This document shows, one piece after another, positions 26,271 to 34,693 of a stretch of 64,000 bases of DNA; position 1 is the stretch's first letter, and each line of letters opens with the position of its first letter. The translations under genes were made by a program, and so were the position numbers. The DNA lies in contig NZ_CP110854.1 of NCBI RefSeq assembly GCF_027594745.1, forward strand, positions 3,861,501-3,925,500, given 5' to 3'. The notes below the pieces were generated by a model that was not told the origin of the DNA, did not search any database, and saw only the letters and a list, made by a program, of their open reading frames with translations. Source of the stretch: Saprospira grandis (GTDB taxonomy: Bacteria; Bacteroidota; Bacteroidia; Chitinophagales; Saprospiraceae).

Positions 26271-26392
26271 CGATGGGTATAAAAATTACATTGATTTTTC
26301 GGCCACTTTTTTTTCTAAAAAATTATTAGTCAGTCTATTGACATTATTATTTTTTAGTCGTAACTTTAAAAACAACAAAAAAATATAGCCCC

Positions 26393-26848
26393 ATGATGAC
26401 TCTCGAACAAAAAATGCAGGATTATAAATTGAGCAAGAAAATGCTCAAGGCTTTTTACGGCATTTCTTATCCCACTTTGCGCAAACGCCTACGTGCTGCG
26501 GGTTTGGACCATTTTATTGGCCGCAGAAAATTTTTCTTTGCCGAATTTCTCCTCATTTTTAAGGCCTTGGGCCAACCTACAAGCATTTTGGAAGAAGTTG
26601 CAGAACTGGCTCTTATTTATGAGCAGCTCATTAGTTTGGGCTTATTGCAGGGGCAATCTCAGAAAGATTTGCCGCAAAAAGGGCAAAAAAAGGAGGAAGC
26701 TCTTTTTTCCTCGCCAAAATTACGGCTTTTGCAAAAGCCTTTGGCTTTGCTCAATCGTTTTATTGCCCTCTATTATCAAGTTTTACTAAATGGTTTGGAC
26801 CTTTTATATGGCCCAACGAAAAAATATGCTGTTCAACAAGCAGCTTAG
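26393..26848 (+). CDS. Hypothetical protein with N-terminal helix-turn-helix-like segment
   Basis: 151 residues. Residues 1-60 are helical and basic (YKLSKKMLKAFYGISYPTLRKRLRAAGLDHFIGRRKFFF), resembling a helix-turn-helix that would bind DNA. The middle is helical (ILEEVAELALIYEQLISLGLL), then comes a Lys/Gln-rich spacer and a hydrophobic C-terminal helix (ALLNRFIALYYQVLLNGLDLLYG). I do not recognise the family. It stands alone, in plus orientation, inside a module bracketed by direct repeats, with the kinase genes on the other strand. A translated, real gene is likely from composition and length but not proven. Confidence 0.6.
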   Translation: MMTLEQKMQDYKLSKKMLKAFYGISYPTLRKRLRAAGLDHFIGRRKFFFAEFLLIFKALGQPTSILEEVAELALIYEQLISLGLLQGQSQKDLPQKGQKKEEALFSSPKLRLLQKPLALLNRFIALYYQVLLNGLDLLYGPTKKYAVQQAA

Positions 26849-27098
26849 CTTCGTCCATCAAGAATAGCAGTTACTTTTATCCCTCAATTTTTACAATCTA
26901 GTTTTTTTATAGCCATAGCCTAAAGCTCATGGTTGAATGCCTATGCTCAACCCACAGCTCCAAAACAAGCCAAAAAAACAACCGTCCCCAAAAAGCGAAG
27001 AAGGACTTTAGTCCGCTCTTCGCTCAAGTCAGTAACCCAACCCTGAGCTTGCTGCTAGAAAAGATTGGGAATTTTTTTTCTAAAAAACTACTGACTAC

Positions 27099-28064
27099 TT
27101 AGTTCTTCTCTGTGATGGCAATCAACTTTTCTTTTTGTATACGATTTTCTTCCAACTGCATTGCAAAGGCATTTAAAGACAGATCATCAATAATATTTAT
27201 TTTTTGCAGCTCATCTTCGGAGGCGGCAAAATATTTTTCTAGTTCTTTTTGATAGTCTTTTAGCAATTTAGCTTTGAGGTCAGTCAATTTTTTTCGAGCT
27301 TCTTCATATTTTTCCTGTTGCTGCGTCAAATAACTGCGATACTGTTCTAAATATTCTTGCAAAAGGCGTAGGAGTGTTGTATTGATCTCTTGTATTTCTT
27401 TGGCAGTGACTATTTTTTCTAAAACAAATAATTCTTCCTGAAGCTCTTCAAGAGATTGTACATTTTGGAGTGAGGCGTGGAGCATTCTTGCTTTATTGAG
27501 CAAAGGTTTTTGGCTAGCCTGTTGAATGGCTTTTTGTTTTTGCAAAAGGTCTTGATAACTGCCTAAAACTTCGCTTTGTTCTGTTTTCCATTGCTCAAAC
27601 CACCCTTTAAGATGATCATCAAGTCTTTCTTTATAGCTGCTTGCAAAAGCAACAAATTTTTGCGCTGCAGTTTTATAATTAAGCTGTAGCTCTTCTAAGG
27701 TCTTATTATAGTCGTCAATGAGTTGAACAAGACTGGGAAGTCCTTGGGTCGAGGCTTTTTTCAATCGCCAGCCAATAAAAAAGCTAATAACTGCAAAAAG
27801 AATAAAGACGGCAGTAATTTGAAAGAAAGTAGAAAGTGAAATATTGGGAGGAAAATAAAAAACATAAAAAATTGGCGCCACAAATAAAAATAAAGCAGCC
27901 ACCTGAAGTAAAATACCTAAGTTTTCTTGCCAAGGATTTTTATTTCCTTGTTGAGAATTTAAGATCTTGACCAAAGCAAAGTTACTAGCTATCAAGATGA
28001 TGAAATAAATCGCAGCAGGAATAAAAAGTGAATCAGTCAATCTAAAAAAAACTAAAGCTTGCAA
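27099..28064 (-). CDS. Membrane protein with long coiled coil, downstream of kinase gene
   Basis: 321 residues. About three to four membrane helices lie in the first 100 residues (IPAAIYFIILIASNFALVKIL, IFYVFYF and TAVFILFAVISFFIGW). A long, mostly helical cytoplasmic part of some 210 residues follows, rich in Glu, Gln and Lys with heptad leucines (LLQEYLEQYRSYLTQQQEKYEEARKKLTDLKAKLL). Its start overlaps the end of the frameshifted kinase gene by 23 bases, so translation may be coupled. No known family recognised; position suggests it works with the kinase. Confidence 0.7.
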   Translation of the reverse strand: MQALVFFRLTDSLFIPAAIYFIILIASNFALVKILNSQQGNKNPWQENLGILLQVAALFLFVAPIFYVFYFPPNISLSTFFQITAVFILFAVISFFIGWRLKKASTQGLPSLVQLIDDYNKTLEELQLNYKTAAQKFVAFASSYKERLDDHLKGWFEQWKTEQSEVLGSYQDLLQKQKAIQQASQKPLLNKARMLHASLQNVQSLEELQEELFVLEKIVTAKEIQEINTTLLRLLQEYLEQYRSYLTQQQEKYEEARKKLTDLKAKLLKDYQKELEKYFAASEDELQKINIIDDLSLNAFAMQLEENRIQKEKLIAITEKN

Positions 28065-29468
28065 GGACTAAGGCTGCACCTCCAAACTTTACTGCACCCA
28101 ATAAAAAACGGCTCCGCTTTGGGTCGCCCCCTTGGGTAAAGGCCTTTACTAAAACATAAACCGGAAAAATAAAAACTAAACTGATAAACAAAAAGGCCCA
28201 GCCTTCAAAAGAACGGTAAATAAAAAATATAAAGATTATACATAAGCAAAGGAGGGACAAAAAACTGAGCCCTCCCAAAATACTTAAGCAACCTGAAGGT
28301 GCGCTAAGCGTTTCTTCATCCAAAAAATCTTTCTTTTGACTAAGGAGCATTTGATAACTTGCTGGAAATAAAGGCAGTTTTTCTAGCTCATCTTCTTCAG
28401 GCAGCCTAATTTCTTTTTTCAATAGTTCCAACTGCTTTACTTCTTCAGTGGCTTCCACTTCTTCAAAACCAAAAATGATTGCCCAGCCGCTAATTTCATG
28501 GAGCAATTCTGTGCACCATTCTTCTGGACCCGCCCTTTTTTCGGCTTGATGTAAACCCTTTACAAAAGTTTGTGCAAACAAATTTTGCAGCCCCTGCGGA
28601 AGCTCCGCATATTTTTGATGGGGGGCGGCAAAAAATTAAGCCATTCTTTAGCTTTCGGGTGATGTACATATAAACCCGCCTCAATTTTTTCATGCAAACT
28701 AACACAGGACTCATATTCTCCTTTGGCTGAGGCGGCAAAGGGATGAATTCCTAAAAATAATTTATAGAGGATAACGGCGAGAGCAAAATTATCCCAACTG
28801 GCTTCAAAGCGTTCTATTTTTGGCTCCAGATAATATTCTGGGGCAGAATATTCTGGAGTGGCTACTGCAGCCTTAAAAAATTGATCGCCATCCGAAATTT
28901 GTATAGAATCGACATCTACAATAGAAATTCGTCCATCGGGTTGGACCAAAATATTTTCGGCTTTTAAATCGACCAGCACATATTTTTTTCTCCTTTGCAG
29001 GTAGCGAAGGGCATTGACCAAATTAAAGGCAATTTTCAAACGAAACTTTAGGCTATCGGCCTGATCAAAAGCCAAGCGTTTCCAAGCGGCATCAATTTTT
29101 CTGGGCAATTGGGGCAAACAAAGCAATTCTAATTTTTTCCCTTGGGCCTTCGGCATTATCAACCCAATTTGTTCGCCTTTTTCATTTTGCAAAATGGCTT
29201 CGGGCCAAATAAAACTAGGCGTAATTCCTTCTTTCCCTCGCCTCAAAGGATCATTTATCAAAAAATCCAATTTGGCCAATTTTTCAGCCGTCCTTTTGTG
29301 TGGATGATAAATTTTTGCTACCCGATCACTATACTTTTCTGGCGATAAAATGTGAAACAAGCTGCCTTCACCACCCGAAGCAAAAGCTTTAGGGGCCAAA
29401 AAGATAGCTTCTTTTGTTTCAGTTAAAAAAAGAATGACTTTTTGTTCTGTGTAGTTGTTCTCTTCCAT
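28042..29468 (-). pseudogene. YegI-like protein kinase gene, split by a frameshift at a C6 tract
   Basis: Two adjoining frames make one protein. The first (28560-29468) is a kinase domain: glycine loop ASGGEGSLF (30-38), VAKIYH with Lys52, VDLKAENILV with Asp167 and Asn172, and VDVDSIQ with Asp185, the form seen in YegI/TerY-associated kinases. At the run of six C (28620-28625, minus strand) it shifts into a short unrelated tail. The second frame (28042-28581) continues the expected sequence (PHQKYAELPQGLQNLFAQTF, then GLHQAEKRAGPEEW) and ends with two to three membrane helices. One extra C would restore a protein of about 475 residues. It could be a real mutation, a phase-variable tract, programmed -1 slippage or a sequencing error. 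Confidence 0.75.
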
Positions 29469-29473
29469 AATCT

Positions 29474-29497
29474 TTTTGTTACCTCAAGGTAACAAAA
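29474..29497 (-). promoter_or_regulatory. Candidate operator: 11-bp inverted repeat before kinase start
   Basis: TTTTGTTACCT (29474-29484), a 2-base spacer, and AGGTAACAAAA (29487-29497) form a perfect palindrome ending 5 bases before the kinase start codon on the minus strand. It has no U-tail in the reading direction, so an operator or leader hairpin is more likely than a terminator. Confidence 0.5.
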
Positions 29498-29538
29498 TTT
29501 AATAAAAATATTTTACTGATAAGATGATTTTGATTTTT

Positions 29539-29697
29539 GGGGCCTCCGCCTCGCTGCGCTCGTCGGCTCCCGTTGGTCGGGTCGCTCGGCCCTGCGCAAA
29601 AAAACAAGTTTTTTGCTTGGTCTGGCCTGACGGCCACTGCTGCACATCGGTTACTCCCGTTAGTCGTCGAACTGCGGCTTTCAGCCTTGTTGTGGCC
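29539..29697 (+). repeat. GC-rich intergenic element, copy 10
   Basis: GGGGCCTCCGCC, GGTCGCTCGGCCCTGCG, variable CAAAAAAACAAGTTTTTTG, CTTGGTCTGGCC, GGCCACTGCTGCACATCGG, extended by CTCCCGTTAGTCGTCGAACTG and TCAGCCTTGTTGTGGCC. It is followed directly by the right copy of the 180-bp repeat, as copy 9 is by the left copy. Confidence 0.83.
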
Positions 29698-29877
29698 AGT
29701 CGCTTCGCTCCTTCTAGACGCAGAAATTTAGTTCTGCTAGTTATGGGCCGATGGTTTCAACCTTCGGCTCATTTTTTTGGCTGTAGAATGGCCTCCCTTC
29801 TTGCTGTGGGTTTTAACCCACTGGTCTAGAAAACCATCAAGAAAAACTCCCCCTTTCAAATAGCGGCTTTCAATTAG
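29698..29877 (+). repeat. 180-bp hairpin-containing repeat, right copy
   Basis: Counterpart of 26091-26270. The first hairpin is imperfect here (GATGGTTTCAACCTTCGGC), while GTGGGTTTTAACCCAC is intact. Its last part from 29841 doubles as the beginning of the 360-bp tandem duplication. Confidence 0.88.
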
Positions 29878-30556
29878 GCTCAAGCCTAAAAAACAACAAA
29901 ATTTTTCTTCGCTAAAAAAAATGCTGTGACCAAAACAAGAGAAAAAACAACCGCCCCGAAAAAGGAAACAGTTTTAGTTTAATTTTTTAGGAGCCGATGG
30001 TTTTAACCATCGGCTCATTTTTTTGGATGTAGAATGGCCTCCCTTCTTGCTGTGGGTTTTAACCCACTGGTCCAAAACCATCAAGAAAAACAACAACCGT
30101 CCAAGCACAACCGCCAAGAAAAATCCCCTCGCAAGAGGGGATGACAATTTTTTGCTTAGCCTAGGGCCTTGGCCCTAGGGTTCCTATGAAATTTATGGGA
30201 GAAAAACTCCCCCTTTCAAATAGCGGCTTTCAATTAGGCTCAAGCCTAAAAAACAACAAAATTTTTCTTCGCTAAAAAAAATGCTGTGACCAAAACAAGA
30301 GAAAAAACAACCGCCCCGAAAAAGGAAACGGTTTTAGTTTAATTTTTTAGGAGCCGATGGTTTTAACCTTCGGCTCATTTTTTTGGATGTAGAATGGCCT
30401 CCCTTCTTGCTGTGGGTTTTGACCCACTGGACCCCAAAAAACTTCAAAAAAAACACCCCCCAAGCACAAGCGCCAAGAAAAATCCCCTCGCAAGAGGGGA
30501 TGACAATTTTTTTCTTAGCCTAGGGCCTTAGCCCTAGGGTTCCTATGAAATTTATG
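29841..30556 (+). repeat. Two tandem copies of a 360-bp non-coding unit
   Basis: Unit 1 (29841-30200) and unit 2 (30201-30556) align at a constant 360-bp offset with few changes. Each unit contains an AT-rich stretch, the GAGCCGATGG/CCATCGGCTC hairpin with a T-run (imperfect in unit 2), the GTGGGTTTTAACCCAC hairpin (GTGGGTTTTGACCCAC in unit 2), a CCCCTCGCAAGAGGGG hairpin and a CCTAGGGCCTTGGCCCTAGG palindrome. No coding frame of note crosses it. Together with copies 10 and 11 it fills the 1.3-kb gap between the kinase and OmpA genes. Confidence 0.93.
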
Positions 30557-30617
30557 CGGAATAGAAAAAACAAGAAGCCAAAACTGCCGAAGAAAAAAGC
30601 CCAAAGAAAAAAAACAG

Positions 30618-30750
30618 ATGAGCGGATGAGCGATGCGCAGCAGTGCGGCGCAGCCGCAGACCAAGCAAAAAACTTGTTTTTTTGCGCAGGGCCGAGCGAA
30701 CAGCGAGCTGCGCAGCGTAGCGACCCGAGCCAAAGGCGAGGGGCAGCCCC
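30618..30750 (-). repeat. GC-rich intergenic element, copy 11
   Basis: Inverted copy: GAGCGGATGAGCGATGCGCAG, GGCGCAGCCGCAGACC, variable AAGCAAAAAACTTGTTTTTTTGC, CAGGGCCGAGCGAACAGCGAGC, GTAGCGACCCGAGCC and terminal GGGCAGCCCC. It lies downstream of the OmpA gene on the minus strand. Confidence 0.84.
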
Positions 30751-30782
30751 AAAAAAAAGCCCAAAATTTTACTTTTGGGCTT
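30751..30782 (-). terminator. Intrinsic terminator after OmpA-family gene
   Basis: AAGCCCAAAA (30757-30766) and TTTTGGGCTT (30773-30782) form the stem; the A-run 30751-30758 gives a U-tail on the minus strand. Confidence 0.82.
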
Positions 30783-30803
30783 GAAAGTGCTTATGAAATG
30801 GGG

Positions 30804-31994
30804 TTAATCCTCATCGGTATAAGGATCAACTTCTGTTTCGTATTCTACTTCGAGATTTTCGGCATCTACTTTAGTGACAGTAAACTCTACGCGGCGGTTA
30901 ATTTGTCGGCCTTCGGCGGTATTATTGTCGGCAACGGGTTTACTTTCGCCAAAGCCTTTATAACTTAAGCGATTTGGGGCCACGCTTCCTTTTTGGACCA
31001 AATAATTATAGACCGATTTTGCGCGGTTTTCTGATAAGCGTTGGTTGTAGCTATTGTCTCCGCGGCTATCGGTATGCCCATGAATGGCAATTTCCATGCT
31101 TGGATATTCATTGAGCAGGTCAATTACCTCTTGCAATTGCTCGTTAGATTCGGGCAAGAGGCCCCATTTTGCAGTCACAAAGAAAATGCGGTCCAATTTA
31201 ACCACATCGCCAACTTTTGGTGGCGGGGGCGGAGGCAATGCGGGGGGCTCTTCTTTAAAGTTGAGTTCGCAAAGCATGATATCATCAATGAGGTAATAGG
31301 CATTTTCAAAATCTCCGGCGGGATCGGCAGAGCCTTCAATCATTTCTGTTTTTTCATTATCGAAAAAATTGCCGAGGATAATCCAATTGGAGCGGTTTGG
31401 AGAGACAAAAGTACCAGAATACTTTACCCATTCTCTTTTATCTTTATTGATGACCTCTTCCACATTAAAATCGGGTTTAATCTCGGTGAGTGGGTCCCAA
31501 GTTTTTCCTTTGGTAATTCGGGTAGGCGAGAGAGCCAGACCAATATTATTGCTTACATATTTAGAGCGAACGGCACGGCAGACCCAAAATTCAAAGTAAT
31601 ATTCGGTTCCTTTGCGCAAAGTTTGGGTCAATTTGGCCTGCACATATTCTCTATAGACGCTGCTGCGTTCCGATTTTGGGTTGTGCGTTAAAATAGCAGC
31701 CATTTTATAGCCCGAATGCGGTTCGTCAATGATTTCATTGTTTCTTTTTGCCGACTTTAGGGTTTGTGGAAACACAATTTTTAAGTCAGGCGTCGATAAA
31801 GAAGGGCTAGACCAATCAGAAACGCTATAGCGAAAGGTTTTAAAGCCATCGAGATCATCTTTAGGCGGTTTTGCTCTAAGTTTTTCAAAACCGGGATTCG
31901 GAACCAAGTTGGGGCCCGATCCTTCTGGAGCTTGTGCCATCAAATGAAAAGGCAGGGCCAGAAAAGCTGGCCAAAAAAGGTATTTTTTCCACAT
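30804..31994 (-). CDS. OmpA family outer-membrane protein with N-terminal beta-sandwich domain
   Basis: 396 residues with a signal peptide (MWKKYLFWPAFLALPFHLMAQ). Residues 25-255 look like a ligand-binding beta-sandwich (LVPNPGFEKL start, DDIMLCEL end), a pattern common in Bacteroidota surface proteins. A proline stretch (PPALPPPPPPK) leads to an OmpA C-terminal domain (about 280-385) with IHGHTDSRGDNSYNQRLSENRAKSV split by NYNQ-like signature residues and RRVEF, which anchors to peptidoglycan. The C-terminal tail is acidic. It probably links the outer membrane or surface to the cell wall. Confidence 0.9.
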   Translation of the reverse strand: MWKKYLFWPAFLALPFHLMAQAPEGSGPNLVPNPGFEKLRAKPPKDDLDGFKTFRYSVSDWSSPSLSTPDLKIVFPQTLKSAKRNNEIIDEPHSGYKMAAILTHNPKSERSSVYREYVQAKLTQTLRKGTEYYFEFWVCRAVRSKYVSNNIGLALSPTRITKGKTWDPLTEIKPDFNVEEVINKDKREWVKYSGTFVSPNRSNWIILGNFFDNEKTEMIEGSADPAGDFENAYYLIDDIMLCELNFKEEPPALPPPPPPKVGDVVKLDRIFFVTAKWGLLPESNEQLQEVIDLLNEYPSMEIAIHGHTDSRGDNSYNQRLSENRAKSVYNYLVQKGSVAPNRLSYKGFGESKPVADNNTAEGRQINRRVEFTVTKVDAENLEVEYETEVDPYTDED

Positions 31995-32112
31995 AATTAA
32001 GGTCTGTTTTATTTAAAGATACTAAAGGCGGGCTAAAGTCACAAAAAAACGGAGCCTTCTAGGGCAATCCGAAAAGAAGGCTGTATATTTTCGGCAGAAT
32101 AAATTAAAAATT

Positions 32113-32688
32113 ATGAAAGTAGGACTCTTTTTCGGCTCTTTTAATCCCATTCATATCGGGCATTTAATGATTAGCAGTTATTTGTTGCAACATAGTCCTT
32201 TGGATGAGCTATGGTTGGTGCTTAGTCCGCATAATCCACATAAAGAACGAAAAACTTTGGCCGATGACTACCTGCGTTTAGAAATGTTGCAGGCTGCGGT
32301 AGAGGAGGAGCCGGGCTTAAAAGCTTGCGCAATAGAGTTTGATTTGCCCAAACCTTCTTATACGGTAGATACTTTGGCTTATTTGCGAGAAGAGCATCCC
32401 GAGCATGAATTTGTTTTGCTGATGGGGGGCGATAATCTGCGCTCTTTGCCCAAATGGAAAAATTATGAGCAAATTTTGGCGCATCATACTATATATGTAT
32501 ATAAACGGCCCAAAGTAAGTTTGGGCGAGCTGGAAAATCATCCCAGTATTCATTTATTTCCAGAAGCGCCTTTGGTAGAAATTTCAGCAACTTATATTCG
32601 TCGGCAAGTAGTTAATGGAGGAAGTATTCGTTATTGGGTGCCCGATGCAGTGCGAGAAATTATTGAGAAATCGGGAGTGTATCGTTAG
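32113..32688 (+). CDS. nadD: Nicotinate-nucleotide adenylyltransferase
   Basis: 191 residues. Makes deamido-NAD from nicotinate mononucleotide and ATP, a required step in NAD synthesis. The nucleotidyltransferase signature GSFNPIHIGH (8-17) with His14 and His17 is intact, and the C-terminal ISATYIRRQ corresponds to the ISxTxxR motif. DEYxFxxPxNPxK-like LWLVLSPHNPHKE is also present. Length is normal. The bidirectional terminator downstream separates it from the convergent catalase gene. Confidence 0.95.
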   Translation: MKVGLFFGSFNPIHIGHLMISSYLLQHSPLDELWLVLSPHNPHKERKTLADDYLRLEMLQAAVEEEPGLKACAIEFDLPKPSYTVDTLAYLREEHPEHEFVLLMGGDNLRSLPKWKNYEQILAHHTIYVYKRPKVSLGELENHPSIHLFPEAPLVEISATYIRRQVVNGGSIRYWVPDAVREIIEKSGVYR

Positions 32689-32726
32689 GTTGCTGATGAG
32701 CAATTTACTTTGGAAATACCCCCCAA

Positions 32727-32757
32727 AAAAAAGCCCAGTCTACAGACTGGGCTTTTT
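32727..32757 (+). terminator. Bidirectional terminator between nadD and catalase gene
   Basis: GCCCAGTCT (32733-32741), 2-base spacer, AGACTGGGC (32744-32752), with an A-run on the left and a T-run on the right, so it can end transcription from both convergent genes. Confidence 0.9.
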
Positions 32758-32774
32758 ATCTTCCTCCACTAAAT

Positions 32775-34283
32775 TTATTCATGTTTCAAACTGGCCATGA
32801 CCGCCTCCACATCAACTTCTAGGCCTTGGGCCACGGCAGCACCCAATTTGGGGTCTACTCTAAAGAAGTGACAAAGTTGGCGATTGATAATCGTCTCTCG
32901 TTTTGGACCAGCAATGCCTTGCATAGCCCCCACAATATTGGCCACCAAATTATGGCGATCATAATCGTTCATGACTTCATTGAAAAGGGCGGCGGGCTGA
33001 CTAAAATGATCGTTTTCGCCAGGCCCCTCATTCCGATCAAAGAAATCGGCCACAGGATCCTTAATTTCTTCCGCAGGCTCCGTATAACTCGCATCCTCAT
33101 AAATGTCATCAAAACTATTGGGATAATAGTTGGGCCCCTCTTCGCCATTGCCATCTACTCGCATCAAGCCATCTCTTTGGTAATTTTTTACCGCAAAAGG
33201 ACAACGATTAACGGGAATTTGCTCATAATTGGCCCCCAAACGATAACGATGCGCATCGGGATAAGACAATAAACGACCCTGCAACATTTTATCGGGCGAG
33301 TAGCCAATGCCATCCACAATATGAGCGGGCGCAAAAGCACTTTGCTCTACGGTAGCAAAGTAATTTCTAGGAATTTGATTCAATTCCAAAATACCCACTT
33401 CCTGCAAAGGGAAGTCTTTATGCGACCAAACTTTTGATAAGTCAAAGGGATTAAAAGGCAAAGCCTGCGCCTGCTCATCCGTCATGATCTGAATCATAAA
33501 TCGCCATTTAGGGAAGTTGCCCGACTCAATCGCTTCTACCAAATCCCGCTGAGAGAAATCCATATCTTTGGCCCGCATCTGATCGGCCTCTGGCCCAGTC
33601 ATATTTTTGATGCCTTGCAGCGTCTTAAAATGGAATTTTACCCAAACTCGCTCATTTTCCGCATTGATCATACTAAAGGTGTGCGAGCCATAACCATTCA
33701 TATGGCGATAACCATAAGGGGTGCCTCGGTCCGAAAATAAAATCAAAACCTGATGCAAACTCTCCGGATTTAAACTCCAAAAATCCCACATCATGGTCGG
33801 ACTTTTCAAGTTGGTTTTAGGATCCCGCTTCTGTGTATGAATAAAATCGGGAAACTTTTTGGGGTCTTTGATAAAAAAGACGGGCGTATTATTCCCCACC
33901 ATGTCAAAATTGCCGTCTTCAGTGTAAAATTTTACCGCAAAACCTCTAGGATCTCGCTCGCTATCGGCGCTGCCTTTTTCGCCACCTACGGTAGAAAAAC
34001 GCAGAAAAACCTTGGTCTCTTTGCCAATTTGGTTCAAAAACTTGGCGCGGCTGTACTTAGATACGTCTTGGGTCACGGTAAAAGTACCAAAAGCACCGCT
34101 CCCTTTGGCATGCACCACCCGCTCGGGAATCCGTTCGCGGTTAAAATGGGCCAGTTTTTCATGCAAAATATAATCTTCTAGCAAAAGAGGACCCCGACGG
34201 CCCGCAGATTTACTATTTTCGTGATTCGTATAAGGACGGCCAGAAGCCGAACGCAATTTATGGTTTTGCTCTTTCTTACTCAT
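32775..34283 (-). CDS. katA: Catalase (monofunctional heme, small-subunit type)
   Basis: 502 residues. Converts hydrogen peroxide to water and oxygen. Heme-pocket residues are present: catalytic His58 in RVVHAKGSGAFG, Asn131 in DMVGNNTPVFF, and the proximal heme-ligand Tyr341 in RLLSYPDAHRYRLG. The length fits clade 3 catalases, which bind NADPH. It is divergent from a second OxyR-type gene at 34694, so peroxide control by that regulator is likely, although GC element copy 12 occupies most of the gap between them. Confidence 0.97.
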   Translation of the reverse strand: MSKKEQNHKLRSASGRPYTNHENSKSAGRRGPLLLEDYILHEKLAHFNRERIPERVVHAKGSGAFGTFTVTQDVSKYSRAKFLNQIGKETKVFLRFSTVGGEKGSADSERDPRGFAVKFYTEDGNFDMVGNNTPVFFIKDPKKFPDFIHTQKRDPKTNLKSPTMMWDFWSLNPESLHQVLILFSDRGTPYGYRHMNGYGSHTFSMINAENERVWVKFHFKTLQGIKNMTGPEADQMRAKDMDFSQRDLVEAIESGNFPKWRFMIQIMTDEQAQALPFNPFDLSKVWSHKDFPLQEVGILELNQIPRNYFATVEQSAFAPAHIVDGIGYSPDKMLQGRLLSYPDAHRYRLGANYEQIPVNRCPFAVKNYQRDGLMRVDGNGEEGPNYYPNSFDDIYEDASYTEPAEEIKDPVADFFDRNEGPGENDHFSQPAALFNEVMNDYDRHNLVANIVGAMQGIAGPKRETIINRQLCHFFRVDPKLGAAVAQGLEVDVEAVMASLKHE

Positions 34284-34324
34284 TATATAAGCTATGTTTA
34301 GGATGAGGAAAATAATATGGTTTT

Positions 34325-34535
34325 GGGGCCTCCCGCCTTCGGCGGGCGGTTACTCCCTTTGGTCGTCGAACTGCGGCCTAAAGGCCTTGTTGTCGTTTCA
34401 CGGCTCGCTGTTGTTTTGGGGCCTCCCGCCTTCGGCGGGCGCTACGTTGCAGGGCTCGCTATTCGCTCGGCCCTTCGCAAAAAACAAGTTTTTTGCTCGG
34501 TCTGGCCTTCGGCCACCCTTGCACATCGCTAGGCC
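34325..34535 (+). repeat. GC-rich intergenic element, copy 12 (compound)
   Basis: A partial unit (34325-34416, GGGGCCTCCCGCCTTCGGCGGG, GTTACTCCC, GGCTCGCTGTT) is joined to a second, full unit (34417-34535, GGGGCCTCCCGCC, GGGCTCGC, GCTCGGCCCTTCGC, variable AAAAAACAAGTTTTTT, GGTCTGGCC, GGCCACCC, GCACATCGCTAGGCC). It lies inside the 410-bp catalase/oxyR divergent gap, upstream of both starts. Confidence 0.85.
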
Positions 34536-34656
34536 AACTAAAAGTTGCTGCGCAAAGAAAGGCTCCCTTTGGTCGCCCAGCTTGGACCACCATTGAATTT
34601 AGTATTTTTTCTTTGCTTAGGCAAATATAGTTTGTCTGCTTAATTGTTTAAAATGA

Positions 34657-34664
34657 TATATTTG
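34657..34664 (+). promoter_or_regulatory. Candidate -7 promoter motif for second oxyR-type gene
   Basis: TATATTTG fits TAnnTTTG; a TTTG at 34631-34634 lies 22 bases upstream as a possible -33 element. The start codon is at 34694, 29 bases downstream. Confidence 0.45.
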
Positions 34665-34693
34665 ATACAGATATCGACTAAACCGATGATGAA

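Noticed and set aside
29539..30556. Insertion sequence remnant
   Set aside because: Tandem and direct repeats are present, but no transposase fragment or terminal inverted repeats typical of an IS could be seen.
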